Shown here: piece after piece, positions 55,112 to 63,560 of the stretch | Layout: the number at the start of each line of letters is the position of its first letter | How positions within the stretch are numbered: position 1 is the first letter of the stretch | Source of the DNA: Acuticoccus sediminis | GTDB lineage: Bacteria; Pseudomonadota; Alphaproteobacteria; Rhizobiales; Amorphaceae | Length of the DNA: 64,000 nt | Reading direction: 5' to 3' | Assembly: GCF_003258595.1 (NCBI RefSeq) | Contig: NZ_QHHQ01000001.1 | Span: 372,001 to 436,000, forward strand | Made by a program: the position numbers and the translations under genes | Notes under the pieces: generated by a model | Database searches by the model: none | What the model was told of the DNA's origin: nothing | The model's input: the letters and a program-made list of their open reading frames with translations, nothing else

Positions 55112-56170
55112 TCAGCGGTCGGGCAGGGCGAACACGGCGCACGGGGTGGCGACACCGCGAAGCGGGTGCTCGCCGAGCGGGACGAGCGGCGCTGCGATCT
55201 CGGCCGCGACGGCGCCCGAGACCAGCACCGGCCGCCCCAGCACGCGGCAGAGCCCCTCGAGCCGGCTGACGAGGTTCACGGCGGGTCCGATGGCGGTGAA
55301 GTCGAGCCGGTTCGCCGCGCCGACGTTGCCCCAAAGCACCTCGCCGAGGTGGAGCGCCATGCCGTACCGCAGGGGCGGCGCGCCTTGGGCCCGCCGTGCC
55401 GCGTCGAGGTGGGCCATGCCGGCGCGGGCGGCCGCCGCTGCGCGCAGCGCCGCCTCGCACGCCTCGCCCGGAGTGCCGACGACCGGGAAGATCGCCAGCA
55501 CCCCGTCGCCGATGAACTTCAGCACCTCGCCGCCAAAGGCATGCACCGCCCCGGCGACACGGTCGAACCAGGCGTCGAGCGCGGCGATCATCACCGCGGG
55601 CTCGGTCGCCTCGGACATGACCGTGAAGTCGCGAAGGTCGGCGTAGAGCAGGGCCGCCCGGATCGTCTCACCGGTGCCCCGGCCGTGCGCCCCGGCCTCG
55701 ACACGGGCGGCGCTGCGCCGCCCGAGGTAGGCCTCGAGGAGGCCCGTCAGCGCCGCCCGCGCGGCAAGGGCCGCGAGCGGGGCGGCGGCAAACCGCGACG
55801 CCTCGTCCACCCGGCGCGTCTCGCCGGGGTCGAGCGGCCGCGCCGCCGCCCAGCCGAGGAGAGTGGCCCCGGGGGCCCGGCCCAGCACGGCCTCGTGGAC
55901 CGGGCCGGACCCGGCGAGCCAGTCGCGCGCCGCCTGAAAGCCCGGGCCGGCGGAGAACCCGAACGCCTCGACCACGGCGCCGGTGTCCCCCCGCCAGAGG
56001 AAGGTGCGGTGGGAGATGATCGGGTGCGGCACAGCGATCGCCACCGCGCCGCGTGCGAGCGGTACACCGTCCCCCGTCAGCCGGGCGGCGAGATCGGCGA
56101 GGAAGCGGTCGGGGCCGCTGACGGCGCTCGCCTCGTCCACGAGCCAGGCGACGGTTGGTGGCAGGTCCAT
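55112..56170 (-). CDS. Class III adenylate/guanylate cyclase
   Basis: 352-aa cyclase from the ATG at 56170. Residues 1-175 form an N-terminal domain of no clear family. The catalytic domain contains the metal-binding Asp in YADLRDFT (about residue 184), the second Asp in FIGDGVLAIF and the transition-state-type motif GNVGAANRLDFTAIGPAVNLVSRLEG. These support an active enzyme that makes cyclic AMP or GMP. The CNB-fusion protein encoded 18 kb away could be a receptor for it, which is speculative. Confidence 0.88.
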   Translation of the reverse strand: MDLPPTVAWLVDEASAVSGPDRFLADLAARLTGDGVPLARGAVAIAVPHPIISHRTFLWRGDTGAVVEAFGFSAGPGFQAARDWLAGSGPVHEAVLGRAPGATLLGWAAARPLDPGETRRVDEASRFAAAPLAALAARAALTGLLEAYLGRRSAARVEAGAHGRGTGETIRAALLYADLRDFTVMSEATEPAVMIAALDAWFDRVAGAVHAFGGEVLKFIGDGVLAIFPVVGTPGEACEAALRAAAAARAGMAHLDAARRAQGAPPLRYGMALHLGEVLWGNVGAANRLDFTAIGPAVNLVSRLEGLCRVLGRPVLVSGAVAAEIAAPLVPLGEHPLRGVATPCAVFALPDR

Positions 56171-56345
56171 GCGGCGATCATGCCGCGACGGCACGACCCC
56201 TGTCATCCGCGCCGGTCATGGACGGCCCGGCGGAAGGACCTATTTTCGCCGTCTGGCCGTGGAACGGGCCACCCGCCGGATCCGGCGCGTGCCGCCGCGC
56301 CCCGACCGGCACGGGAACCCGGCACGAAAACATGGAGGAAACCCG

Positions 56346-56795
56346 ATGCAGGACGGCTTCGTCGTTCGCCGCGAGCAGCACATCCCGGCGCCGCCCGCCG
56401 CCGTCTTCGCCCTCCTCACCGATCCGGAGAAGATCCTGAGCTGGATGGGGACGGAGGCGGACGTCGAGCCCCGTGTGGACGGCGCCTATATCGTCAACGT
56501 CACCGGGGCGCGGTGCGCCCGCGGCGCCTTCCGCGAGGTCGTCCCGGTGCACCGCCTCGCCTACAGCTTCGGCTGGGACGGCAGCGATGCCGTGCCGCCG
56601 GGGTCGAGCCTCGTCGAGATCGACCTGATCGAGCAGCCGGACGGCACCCTGCTGCGCCTCACCCATACCGGTCTGCCGAGCGAGGCCCAATGCGCCGGCC
56701 ACGAGGAGGGCTGGACGCACTACCTCGGCCGCCTCGCCGTCGCCGCCGGCGGACGCGATCCTGGCCCCGACCCCTTCGAAGGCCGCACCGGCTAG
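56346..56795 (+). CDS. SRPBCC/AHSA1-family protein
   Basis: 149-aa START-like domain protein. MQDGFVVRREQHIPAPPAAVFALLTDPEKILSWMG is the AHSA1 N-terminus, and the last helix is GHEEGWTHYLGRLAVAAGG. The start at 56346 has GGAGGAAA upstream. These proteins bind small hydrophobic ligands or assist Hsp90-type chaperones. Its end is 69 bp from the convergent TetR gene. No specific role is inferred. Confidence 0.85.
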   Translation: MQDGFVVRREQHIPAPPAAVFALLTDPEKILSWMGTEADVEPRVDGAYIVNVTGARCARGAFREVVPVHRLAYSFGWDGSDAVPPGSSLVEIDLIEQPDGTLLRLTHTGLPSEAQCAGHEEGWTHYLGRLAVAAGGRDPGPDPFEGRTG

Positions 56796-56864
56796 GACGC
56801 CGCCGCCGGATCCGGCCCCGGCGCGGACCCTGCGTCCGTGGCGGCCCCGCAGGCGCCGGGGGCC

Positions 56865-57545
56865 TTACCGGGTCGTCCGGCGCGAGAGCAGGACGAAGAA
56901 GGTTTCGGCGTAGAGGTCGAGCGCCGCCGCGCTGCGCTCCAGCTTGGCGCGGAGCACGGCGCCCTCCCAGCCGATCCAGAAGACCTGCGCGAGGTGGCGG
57001 CAGTCCACGTCCGGGGCGATCTCCCCGGCGGCCTTCGCGGCTTCGAGACAGCGCGCGGTGCGAATCTCCCAGTCCTCGAACACCGCCGACAGGCGGGCGC
57101 GGAACGGCTCCGGCAGGGCGCCGATCTCCTGCCCGAGATTGCCGACGAGGCAACCCCTGGCAAAGTCGAAGCGCTCCATGCCGGCCCGGGCGTCCGCCAC
57201 GAAGGCGCGCAGCCGGTCGAGCGGGGCGAGCCGCTCGTCCAGGAACCAGCGGTCGAGCTTGCGGGCGAAATAGGCGGCGTACGAGTCGATCAGCGCGAGG
57301 CCGAAGTCCGCCTTGGAGCCGAAGTAGTGGTAGAATGAGCCCTTCGGCACGCCCACCGTGCCGAGGATCTCGTCCAGCCCCACGGCGCCGAACCCCCGCT
57401 CGGTGAGCATCGCGACACCGGTGCGCAGGAGATTCTCGCGCGCCTCCACCAGGCGGGCCGCGTCGCGCGGCGGCCGCCCGCGGCGCCGCGGACGGGGCGC
57501 GTCGTCCGGCGACACGAAGACGGGGCCGACGGAGTCTTGGCTCAA
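56865..57545 (-). CDS. acuR: AcuR-like TetR-family repressor
   Basis: 226-aa TetR regulator. A TTG at 57545 with AGGAGG 9 bp upstream is the likely start. The DNA-binding helices are LRTGVAMLTERGFGAVGLDEILGTVGVPKGSFYHYFGSKADFGLALIDSYAAYFARKLDRW, close to AcuR, which represses acrylate catabolism genes until acrylate is bound. The body has RGCLVGNLGQEIGALPEPFRARLSAVFEDW. It is next to acuI, and the palindrome at 59509-59529 upstream of acuI is the likely operator. Confidence 0.82.
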   Translation of the reverse strand: MSQDSVGPVFVSPDDAPRPRRRGRPPRDAARLVEARENLLRTGVAMLTERGFGAVGLDEILGTVGVPKGSFYHYFGSKADFGLALIDSYAAYFARKLDRWFLDERLAPLDRLRAFVADARAGMERFDFARGCLVGNLGQEIGALPEPFRARLSAVFEDWEIRTARCLEAAKAAGEIAPDVDCRHLAQVFWIGWEGAVLRAKLERSAAALDLYAETFFVLLSRRTTR

Positions 57546-57736
57546 CGCTGGACCTCCTGCACGGCCATCCCGGCCGGACCCGCCGGGACGCACCGGCACG
57601 ACGTTACCGGACAGGCCCGTCGACGGGTCAATAGGTTAACGACGCCATGAAATAGAACGGCATCCCGCCGCCTCAAGCCCCGGCGACGCGGGACGAAGGT
57701 CGGAGCCCGGCACGGCGGCGGGCCGATGGCGCATCC

Positions 57737-58315
57737 TCAGCCGCGGCCGAGGGTGTAGAACTCGGCGTTCGGGCGCATGCCGGTGACATTCGCCATTCGG
57801 TTCGACAGCGCGAAGAAGGCGGCGATCGCGGCGATGTCCCAGACGTCGTCCTCGTCGAACCCGTGCGCCTTCAGCGCCTCGATCTCGGCCTCGCCCACCG
57901 TCTCGGCCGACTGGCTGACCTTCACCGCGAAGTCGAGCATCGCCTTCTGGCGCGGCGTGATGTCGGCCTTGCGGTAGTTCACCGCCACCTGATCGGCGAG
58001 CAGCGGGTTCTTCGCCCGGATCCGCAGGATCGCGCCGTGGGCGATCACGCAGTACTGGCACTGGTTGAGGTTGGAGGTCGCGACCACGATCATCTCGCGC
58101 TCGGCCTTCGTCAGGTTGCCGGGCTTGTCCATCAGCGCGTCGTGGTAGGCGAAGAAGGCGCGGAACTCGTCCGGCCGGTGGGCGAGGACGAGGAAGACGT
58201 TCGGGATGAAGCCCGACTTCTCCTGCACCGCCTCGATGCGGGCGCGGATATCGTCCGGCATCTCGGCGAGCGGCGGGACGGGGAAGCGGCTGATCGGCAG
58301 ATCGACGGCGGTCAT
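57737..58315 (-). CDS. AhpD/carboxymuconolactone-decarboxylase-like peroxidase-related protein
   Basis: 192-aa protein of the AhpD-like family. The active-site motif CQYCVIAHGA near residue 85 matches the CxxC plus His charge relay. DKPGNLTKAEREMIVVATSNLNQ precedes it, as in peroxidase-related members. It is likely an alkylhydroperoxide-type reductase or related antioxidant. It lies between acuI and the acuR-like gene, reading in the same direction, and may belong to the acrylate response. Confidence 0.85.
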   Translation of the reverse strand: MTAVDLPISRFPVPPLAEMPDDIRARIEAVQEKSGFIPNVFLVLAHRPDEFRAFFAYHDALMDKPGNLTKAEREMIVVATSNLNQCQYCVIAHGAILRIRAKNPLLADQVAVNYRKADITPRQKAMLDFAVKVSQSAETVGEAEIEALKAHGFDEDDVWDIAAIAAFFALSNRMANVTGMRPNAEFYTLGRG

Positions 58316-58437
58316 GTGTCCACTCTTCGGCAGGGGAACCGGCTCCAGCGTCCGGTCCTGATGGGGTGCGCGACGGAAGCGCCGGCCCGGCGGCTGCGCC
58401 GCATCGCGGCACGCCGCGGGGCCGACGCCGTGACGGT

Positions 58438-59430
58438 TCAGGCGACGGACGGGTCGATCGGCACGACGATGCGGCCGCGCACCTTGCCGGCGATCAGGCG
58501 GTCCGCGGCGGGGATCGCCTCGGCGAGGGAGAGCCGCTGCACAATCCCGGCGAGCAGCTTCGGGTCGAGATCCTCCCCGAGGCGCCGCCAGGCCTCGATC
58601 CGATCCTCGCGCGGACACATGACGCTGTCGACGCCCGCGAGGGTCACGCCGCGCAGGATGAAGGGCGCCACGGTGGCCGGGAGGGACATGCCCCCGGCGA
58701 GGCCGCACGCCGCCACGGTCCCGCGATAGCGCATCTGCGCGCAGACGTTGGCGAGCACCTGTCCGCCGACGACGTCCACCGCGCCCGCCCAGCGCTCCTT
58801 GCCGAGAGGGCGGCCCGGCTCGGTGAAGTCCGCCCTGGGCAGGATCTCGGACGCGCCGAGCGCCGTCAGGTAGTCCGCCTCCTCGGCGCGGCCTGTCACC
58901 GCGTGGACCTCGTGCCCCAGTTTGGCGAGGAGGGCCACCGCGACGCTGCCGACGCCGCCGGCCGCACCCGTCACCAGCACCGGGCCGGCGGACCGCGTCA
59001 CGCCGTTCCGCTCCAGCGCCATCACGCACAACATCGCCGTGTAGCCGGCGGTGCCGATCGCCATCGCCTCCTCCATGGAGAAGGCCGGGACGAGCGGGAC
59101 CAGCCACTCCCCCTTCACGCGGGCCTTGCCGGCGAGACCGCCCCAGTGCCGCTCGCCGACGCCCCAGCCATTGAGCACAACCCGGTCGCCGGCCTTCCAG
59201 TCCGCGCTGGAGGACGCCTCCACCACGCCGGAAAAGTCGATGCCCGGCACCATGGGGAAGCTGCGCACCACCGGGCTCTTGCCGGTGATCGCCAGCGCAT
59301 CCTTGTAGTTGAGCGTCGAGCACGCGACGCGGACGGTGACGTCGCCCTCGGGCAGCCGGTCGTCGTCCAGCTTGGTCACCGAGACGGTCTGCCCGGAATC
59401 GTCCTTGTCGATGAGGATGGCGTCGAACAC
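58438..59430 (-). CDS. acuI: Acrylyl-CoA reductase AcuI (NADPH-dependent)
   Basis: 330-aa MDR-family enzyme of the YhdH/AcuI group that reduces acryloyl-CoA to propionyl-CoA, detoxifying acrylate from DMSP or other sources. The start is a GTG at 59430 ([18 protein letters not shown]) with GGAG 7 bp upstream. The core has [33 protein letters not shown] and the NADPH site [25 protein letters not shown]. No DMSP lyase gene is visible in the window. Confidence 0.92.
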   Translation of the reverse strand: MFDAILIDKDDSGQTVSVTKLDDDRLPEGDVTVRVACSTLNYKDALAITGKSPVVRSFPMVPGIDFSGVVEASSSADWKAGDRVVLNGWGVGERHWGGLAGKARVKGEWLVPLVPAFSMEEAMAIGTAGYTAMLCVMALERNGVTRSAGPVLVTGAAGGVGSVAVALLAKLGHEVHAVTGRAEEADYLTALGASEILPRADFTEPGRPLGKERWAGAVDVVGGQVLANVCAQMRYRGTVAACGLAGGMSLPATVAPFILRGVTLAGVDSVMCPREDRIEAWRRLGEDLDPKLLAGIVQRLSLAEAIPAADRLIAGKVRGRIVVPIDPSVA

Positions 59431-59508
59431 TGCAGTCTCCTCCCCTGGCGGAGCGGCCCTCGCGATGTGGCGGCGCGCCCTGCGGGTCCTGTTCATCGTC
59501 ACCACGGG

Positions 59509-59529
59509 AAATAGACCGAACGTCTATTT
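59509..59529. promoter_or_regulatory. acuR: TetR/AcuR-type palindrome in acuI/TRAP intergenic region
   Basis: AAATAGAC (59509-59516), CGAAC, GTCTATTT (59522-59529), a perfect 8-bp inverted repeat. It lies 79 bp before acuI and 181 bp before the TRAP receptor gene, so an AcuR-like repressor could control one or both. Confidence 0.7.
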
Positions 59530-59710
59530 AAATCAACACGGCGTCCCCGGTCGTCGTCGTCCGGCCGAAATCGCGTTGCCATCCCTCTGATTTTTTTCAG
59601 GCGGCCCTCGCGGCCATAACAAAAGCCTGTTGAGTGGCGGACGCGAACATCATAGGCTCGCGAACAAAGAGCGGTGTTAACCGTCCATCATCAGGGGGGA
59701 AACGGATTCC

Positions 59711-60682
59711 ATGATCATCCGTACGATTCTGGCGGCCTCCGCCGCCGCGCTGGCGCTCGCGCCTGTGGCCGCGTCGGCTCAGACGATGCTGAAGTTTGCG
59801 CACGTCTACGAGTCGAGCGAGCCGTACCACACCTGCGCCGTTGCAGCGTCCGACAAGCTCCTCGCCGCCACCGACAATCGCTACGGGATCGAGGTTTTCC
59901 CGGCCTCGTCGCTGGGCAAGGAAGTCGACATCAACGAGGGCCTCGGCCTCGGCACCGTCGACATCATCTACACCGGCCAGCTCTTCGCAGGCCGCGCTTA
60001 TGGGCCGATCGCCATCGGCGGCGCGCCCTTCATGTTCCGCGACTACGCGCACTGGGACGCCTACCGGCACTCCGACCTCTTCAAGGAGCTCAGCGAGGGC
60101 TACGAGAAGGCGACCGGCAACCACATCGTCTCGCTCACCTACTACGGCAACCGGCACGTCACCTCGAACAAGCCGATCCTGAAGCCCGAGGACATGAAGG
60201 GCCTCAAGATCCGCGTGCCGAACGCGCCGCTCTACATGATGTTCCCCAAGGCCGTCGGCGCGAACCCGACGCCGATCGCTTTCGCCGAGGTGTACCTGGC
60301 GTTGCAGCAGGGCACGGTGGACGCGCAGGAGAACCCGCTCCCGACCATCCAGGCGAAGAAGTTCTACGAGGTCCAGAAGGACATCAACCTCACCGCCCAC
60401 ATCACCGACGCGCTCCTGACCATCCTCGGCGGTCCGACCTGGAACCAGCTGTCCGACGCCGACAAGGAGGCGCTGTCGACGGTCCTGCAGGAAACGGCCG
60501 AATGCGCCACCCAGCAGATCATCGACAAGGAGAAGGAACTCGCCGCCTGGTTCGAGGAGCAGGGCGTGACGGTCAACGAGGTGGACCGCGGCCCATTCAT
60601 CGAAGCCACCAAGAAGATGCACAACGGCGACATGGCGACCTGGGACCAGGAGACCTACGACCGCCTGCAGGCGATCCAGTAG
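59711..60682 (+). CDS. TRAP transporter substrate-binding protein (DctP)
   Basis: 323-aa periplasmic receptor with a Sec signal (MIIRTILAASAAALALAPVAASA). DctP features: LKFAHVYESSEPYHTCAVAASDKLLAATDNRYGIEVFPASSLG, then MKGLKIRVPNAPLYMMFPKAVGANPTPIAFAEVYLALQQGTVDAQENPLPTI, where the Arg is the carboxylate clamp. The ligand is likely a carboxylate; its neighbour acuI suggests a 3-carbon acid as one option. First gene of the TRAP operon. Confidence 0.9.
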   Translation: MIIRTILAASAAALALAPVAASAQTMLKFAHVYESSEPYHTCAVAASDKLLAATDNRYGIEVFPASSLGKEVDINEGLGLGTVDIIYTGQLFAGRAYGPIAIGGAPFMFRDYAHWDAYRHSDLFKELSEGYEKATGNHIVSLTYYGNRHVTSNKPILKPEDMKGLKIRVPNAPLYMMFPKAVGANPTPIAFAEVYLALQQGTVDAQENPLPTIQAKKFYEVQKDINLTAHITDALLTILGGPTWNQLSDADKEALSTVLQETAECATQQIIDKEKELAAWFEEQGVTVNEVDRGPFIEATKKMHNGDMATWDQETYDRLQAIQ

Positions 60683-60692
60683 GTCGGAGGCC

Positions 60693-61160
60693 ATGGCAGC
60701 GTGGCCTCCCCTTCCCTGGCTCGGCGGCTGCGCTTGCGATGCGGTGCGCTACATCGTGACCGGCGATCCGGTCGCGATCTACGCGTGCCACTGCCGGGAC
60801 TGCCAGAAGCAGACCGGCTCCGCCTACGCGCTGGTGCTGCGCCTCGCCACCGACGACTTCTCCGTCGACTGGGAGACGCTTGCCGCATACGAGCGCACCG
60901 CCGCGTCCGGCGCGCGCATGATGTGCCACTTCTGCCCCGACTGCGGGACGCGCATCGTCCACACGCGGCCCGACCGCGGCGTCGTCAACCTGCGCGCCGG
61001 GACGCTGGACGACCCGTCCTTCATCGTTCCCACCGCCCACATCTGGACGTCACGGGCGCTGCCCGGCGTGGAGTTCCCCGCGTCGGTCTACACGCACCCC
61101 GGACAACCCGAGGATCCTGACGCCTTGGTCAAAGCCTTTCGCGACGCGGTCCCTGCATGA
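60693..61160 (+). CDS. GFA-family (Gfa-like) zinc-binding protein
   Basis: 155-aa protein of the glutathione-dependent formaldehyde-activating enzyme family. Zinc-ligand cysteines are visible in CACDAV, CHCRDC and CHFCPDCGTRI. GGAGG at 60686-60690 supports the start. It lies between the TRAP receptor and DctQ genes and overlaps DctQ by 4 bp, so it is in the operon. In other bacteria the family acts in S-hydroxymethylglutathione formation, which is disputed; here the role is unknown. Confidence 0.88.
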   Translation: MAAWPPLPWLGGCACDAVRYIVTGDPVAIYACHCRDCQKQTGSAYALVLRLATDDFSVDWETLAAYERTAASGARMMCHFCPDCGTRIVHTRPDRGVVNLRAGTLDDPSFIVPTAHIWTSRALPGVEFPASVYTHPGQPEDPDALVKAFRDAVPA

Positions 61161-61717
61161 CCGACAAATCCCCGGCTGAATCGACCCTCGATCTGGCCTC
61201 CGACGACGAGCACATCGACCTTTCCGACATCCAGTGGGACGACGCGCCCGTGCTGGTGGTCTTCTGGACGCTCGCGTTCGTCGTCTTCCTGCAGTTCTTC
61301 ACCCGCTACGTGCTGAACAACTCGCTCGGCTGGACCGAGGAGATCGCCCGCTTTCTCCTGATCGCCGTGACCTTCATCGGCGCCATCATGGCGGTGCGCA
61401 AGGGCAGCCACATCGCGGTGGAGATCCTCTACCGCTGGTTCCCGCGGCCGCTGCGGCGCGTCCTGCAGACCGTCGTCGACGTGGCGGCCGTCGTCTTCTA
61501 CGGCGCGCTGACCTGGTACACCTACCAGCTCGCCGGCCGCACCTTCCAGATGATGGTGTCGATCGATGTGCCGAAGTCCTGGCTCTACTACGGCATCGCC
61601 GTCTGCTTCGCGCTGATGACGGTCTACGCCGTGATCGTCGCCCTGCGCCACCTCGTCTCCGGGTCCAGCCGCCTCATCGACCCGGCGCTTCACGAAGCCA
61701 CACCCTCGATGGAGTGA
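61157..61717 (+). CDS. TRAP transporter small membrane subunit (DctQ)
   Basis: 186-aa protein with four hydrophobic segments (about 30-50, 65-85, 100-125, 140-165) after an acidic N-terminus of about 28 residues. FLQFFTRYVLNNSLGWTEEIARFLLIAVTFIGAIMAVRKGSHIAVEIL is the DctQ signature. It overlaps the upstream gene by 4 bp, so translation is probably coupled. Confidence 0.9.
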   Translation: MTDKSPAESTLDLASDDEHIDLSDIQWDDAPVLVVFWTLAFVVFLQFFTRYVLNNSLGWTEEIARFLLIAVTFIGAIMAVRKGSHIAVEILYRWFPRPLRRVLQTVVDVAAVVFYGALTWYTYQLAGRTFQMMVSIDVPKSWLYYGIAVCFALMTVYAVIVALRHLVSGSSRLIDPALHEATPSME

Positions 61718-61720
61718 GCG

Positions 61721-62206
61721 ATGACTATCGAAATCACGACCCCCGACGAAGAGACCGCCGACGTCTTCGCTCCCCCGCCGCTGATCCTGCTGGCCTCCCT
61801 CGGGATCGGCCTCAGCGCGGACCGGGTGATCGGCCTCACCTTCGAGGGATGGGTGCTGCCGCGCATCATTCTCGGCGGTGCGCTCGTCGCCGGCGCCATC
61901 GTGCTGGGCCTTGCCGGCCTGACCCGCTTCCGCCGCGCCGGAACCGCGGTCGAGCCGTGGCACCCCTCCACCCAGCTCGTGACCGACGGCGTCTTCGCCC
62001 GCACGCGCAATCCGATGTACGTCGCGCTGGTCATGCTGCAGCTCGGCATCGGCTTCGCGTTCGGCGGGCCGGTGACGCTCCTCCTGGTGATTCCCCTCGC
62101 GATGATCCTCCACTCGGGCGTGGTGCTCGCGGAGGAACGTTATCTCGACCGCAAGTTCGGCGCGCCCTACCGGGCCTACCGCGACCGCGTGCGCCGCTAC
62201 CTCTGA
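61721..62206 (+). CDS. Isoprenylcysteine-carboxyl-methyltransferase-family membrane protein
   Basis: 161-aa membrane protein of the ICMT/phospholipid-methyltransferase-like group. It has about four hydrophobic segments and the family end DGVFARTRNPMYVALVMLQLGIG and LAEERYLDRKFGAPYRAYRDRVRRYL, where S-adenosylmethionine binds. It sits between DctQ and DctM and is very probably co-transcribed. Bacterial members methylate lipids or unknown acceptors. A link to transport is not established. Confidence 0.85.
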   Translation: MTIEITTPDEETADVFAPPPLILLASLGIGLSADRVIGLTFEGWVLPRIILGGALVAGAIVLGLAGLTRFRRAGTAVEPWHPSTQLVTDGVFARTRNPMYVALVMLQLGIGFAFGGPVTLLLVIPLAMILHSGVVLAEERYLDRKFGAPYRAYRDRVRRYL

Positions 62207-62212
62207 GCGTAT

Positions 62213-63493
62213 ATGGACCTCGTACTTCTCTTCGGAATCCTCTTCGGGGCCATCGCGCTCGGCTTTCCCGTGGCCATCGCGCTCGCGGGCTCCTCGGCGA
62301 TCTTCATCATCGTCACCGGGCAGGTGCCGCCGATGGTCGTCGCGCACCGGATGATCAACGGCGTGGACAGCTTCCCGCTGCTCGCCGTGCCGTTCTTCAT
62401 CCTCGCCGGCAACCTGATGAACACCGCCGGCATCACCGAGCGGATCTTCGAGTTCGCCAAGGCCCTCGTCGGCTGGATGCGCGGCGGGCTCGGCCACGTG
62501 AACGTCGGCGCCTCGGTGATCTTCGCCGGGATGTCCGGCGCGGCGGTGGCGGATGCGGGCGGCCTCGGCGCCATCGAGATCAAGGCGATGCGGGACGCCG
62601 GCTACGACCCCGGCTTCTCGGTCGGCGTGACGGCGGCGTCGTCCACCATCGGGCCGATCATCCCGCCGTCGCTGCCGATGGTGATCTACGGCGTCGTGGC
62701 GGGCGCCTCCATCGGCCAGCTCTTCGCCGCGGGCTTCATCCCCGGGCTGATCATGGCCGTGTCGCTGATGATCATGGTCTTCTACTACGCCCGGGTGCGG
62801 AACTACCCGCGCGACGCCCGCTTCTCGATCCGCCGGCTGGGCTCGACGTCGCAGCGCGCCTTCCTCTCGCTGCTGACGCCGGTCATCATCGTCGGCGGCA
62901 TCCTCACCGGCGCGTTCACGCCGACGGAGGCGGCGATCGCGGCGTGCGTCTGGGCGCTGTTCCTCGGCCTCATAGTCTACCGCACGCTGACCTGGCGGCG
63001 CTTCCTGCGGGTCTCCTACGACACCATCGAGACCACCGCCGTCGTGCTCTTCATCGTCGCCGCGGCCTCGATCTTCGCCTGGGTGCTGACCTCCAACCGC
63101 GTGCCGGAGCACTTCGCCGCGCTGCTTCTCTCGGCGTCGGACAACCCGATCGTCATTCTCATCCTGATCAACCTGATCCTCCTCATCGTCGGCTGCTTCC
63201 TGGAGACGGTGGCGGCGATCACCATTCTCGTCCCGGTGCTGCTGCCGATCGCGACGCAGGTGGGGATCGACCCGGTTCACTTCGGGGTGATCATGGTGCT
63301 CAACCTGATGATCGGGCTCCTGACACCGCCGATCGGCATGGTGCTCTACGTCCTCTCGCGGGTTTCGAACGTGCCGTTCGAGCGCTGCGTGGTGGCGACG
63401 GCACCGTTCCTCATCCCGCTCGGCATCGTGCTGGCGCTGATCACGTTCGTCCCCGCCCTCACCATGTGGCTGCCGACGCTGATCTACCGCTGA
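62213..63493 (+). CDS. TRAP transporter large membrane subunit (DctM)
   Basis: 426-aa permease subunit with twelve or so hydrophobic segments. DctM features: FAGMSGAAVADAGGLGAIEIKAMRDAGYDPGFSVGVTAASSTIGPIIPPSLPMVIYG and the C-terminal GLLTPPIGMVLYVLSRVSNVPFERC. It completes the TRAP transporter, which takes up a carboxylate with sodium. It is the last gene of the TRAP operon. Confidence 0.93.
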   Translation: MDLVLLFGILFGAIALGFPVAIALAGSSAIFIIVTGQVPPMVVAHRMINGVDSFPLLAVPFFILAGNLMNTAGITERIFEFAKALVGWMRGGLGHVNVGASVIFAGMSGAAVADAGGLGAIEIKAMRDAGYDPGFSVGVTAASSTIGPIIPPSLPMVIYGVVAGASIGQLFAAGFIPGLIMAVSLMIMVFYYARVRNYPRDARFSIRRLGSTSQRAFLSLLTPVIIVGGILTGAFTPTEAAIAACVWALFLGLIVYRTLTWRRFLRVSYDTIETTAVVLFIVAAASIFAWVLTSNRVPEHFAALLLSASDNPIVILILINLILLIVGCFLETVAAITILVPVLLPIATQVGIDPVHFGVIMVLNLMIGLLTPPIGMVLYVLSRVSNVPFERCVVATAPFLIPLGIVLALITFVPALTMWLPTLIYR

Positions 63494-63511
63494 TCTCGGT
63501 TGACTGTGCTG

Positions 63512-63549
63512 CCCGTCCGGTCCGAACCTAGAGGGCCGCACCGGACGGG
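63512..63549 (+). repeat. Hairpin after dctM
   Basis: CCCGTCCGGT (63512-63521) and ACCGGACGGG (63540-63549), 10-bp perfect arms with an 18-nt loop. There is no T-run. It may reduce transcription into xdhC, whose start lies 12 bp after it. Confidence 0.55.
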
Positions 63550-63560
63550 ATCGAAGGACC

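Noticed and set aside
52630-55155. Longer form of the HTH regulator with about 435 extra N-terminal residues
   Set aside because: The extra part lies antisense to the DUF899 and small membrane genes and has shadow composition; the ATG at 53850 gives the sensible protein.
56865-59430. DMSP lyase gene near acuI
   Set aside because: The gene between them is AhpD-like with CQYC; no cupin or CoA-transferase lyase features were found in the window.
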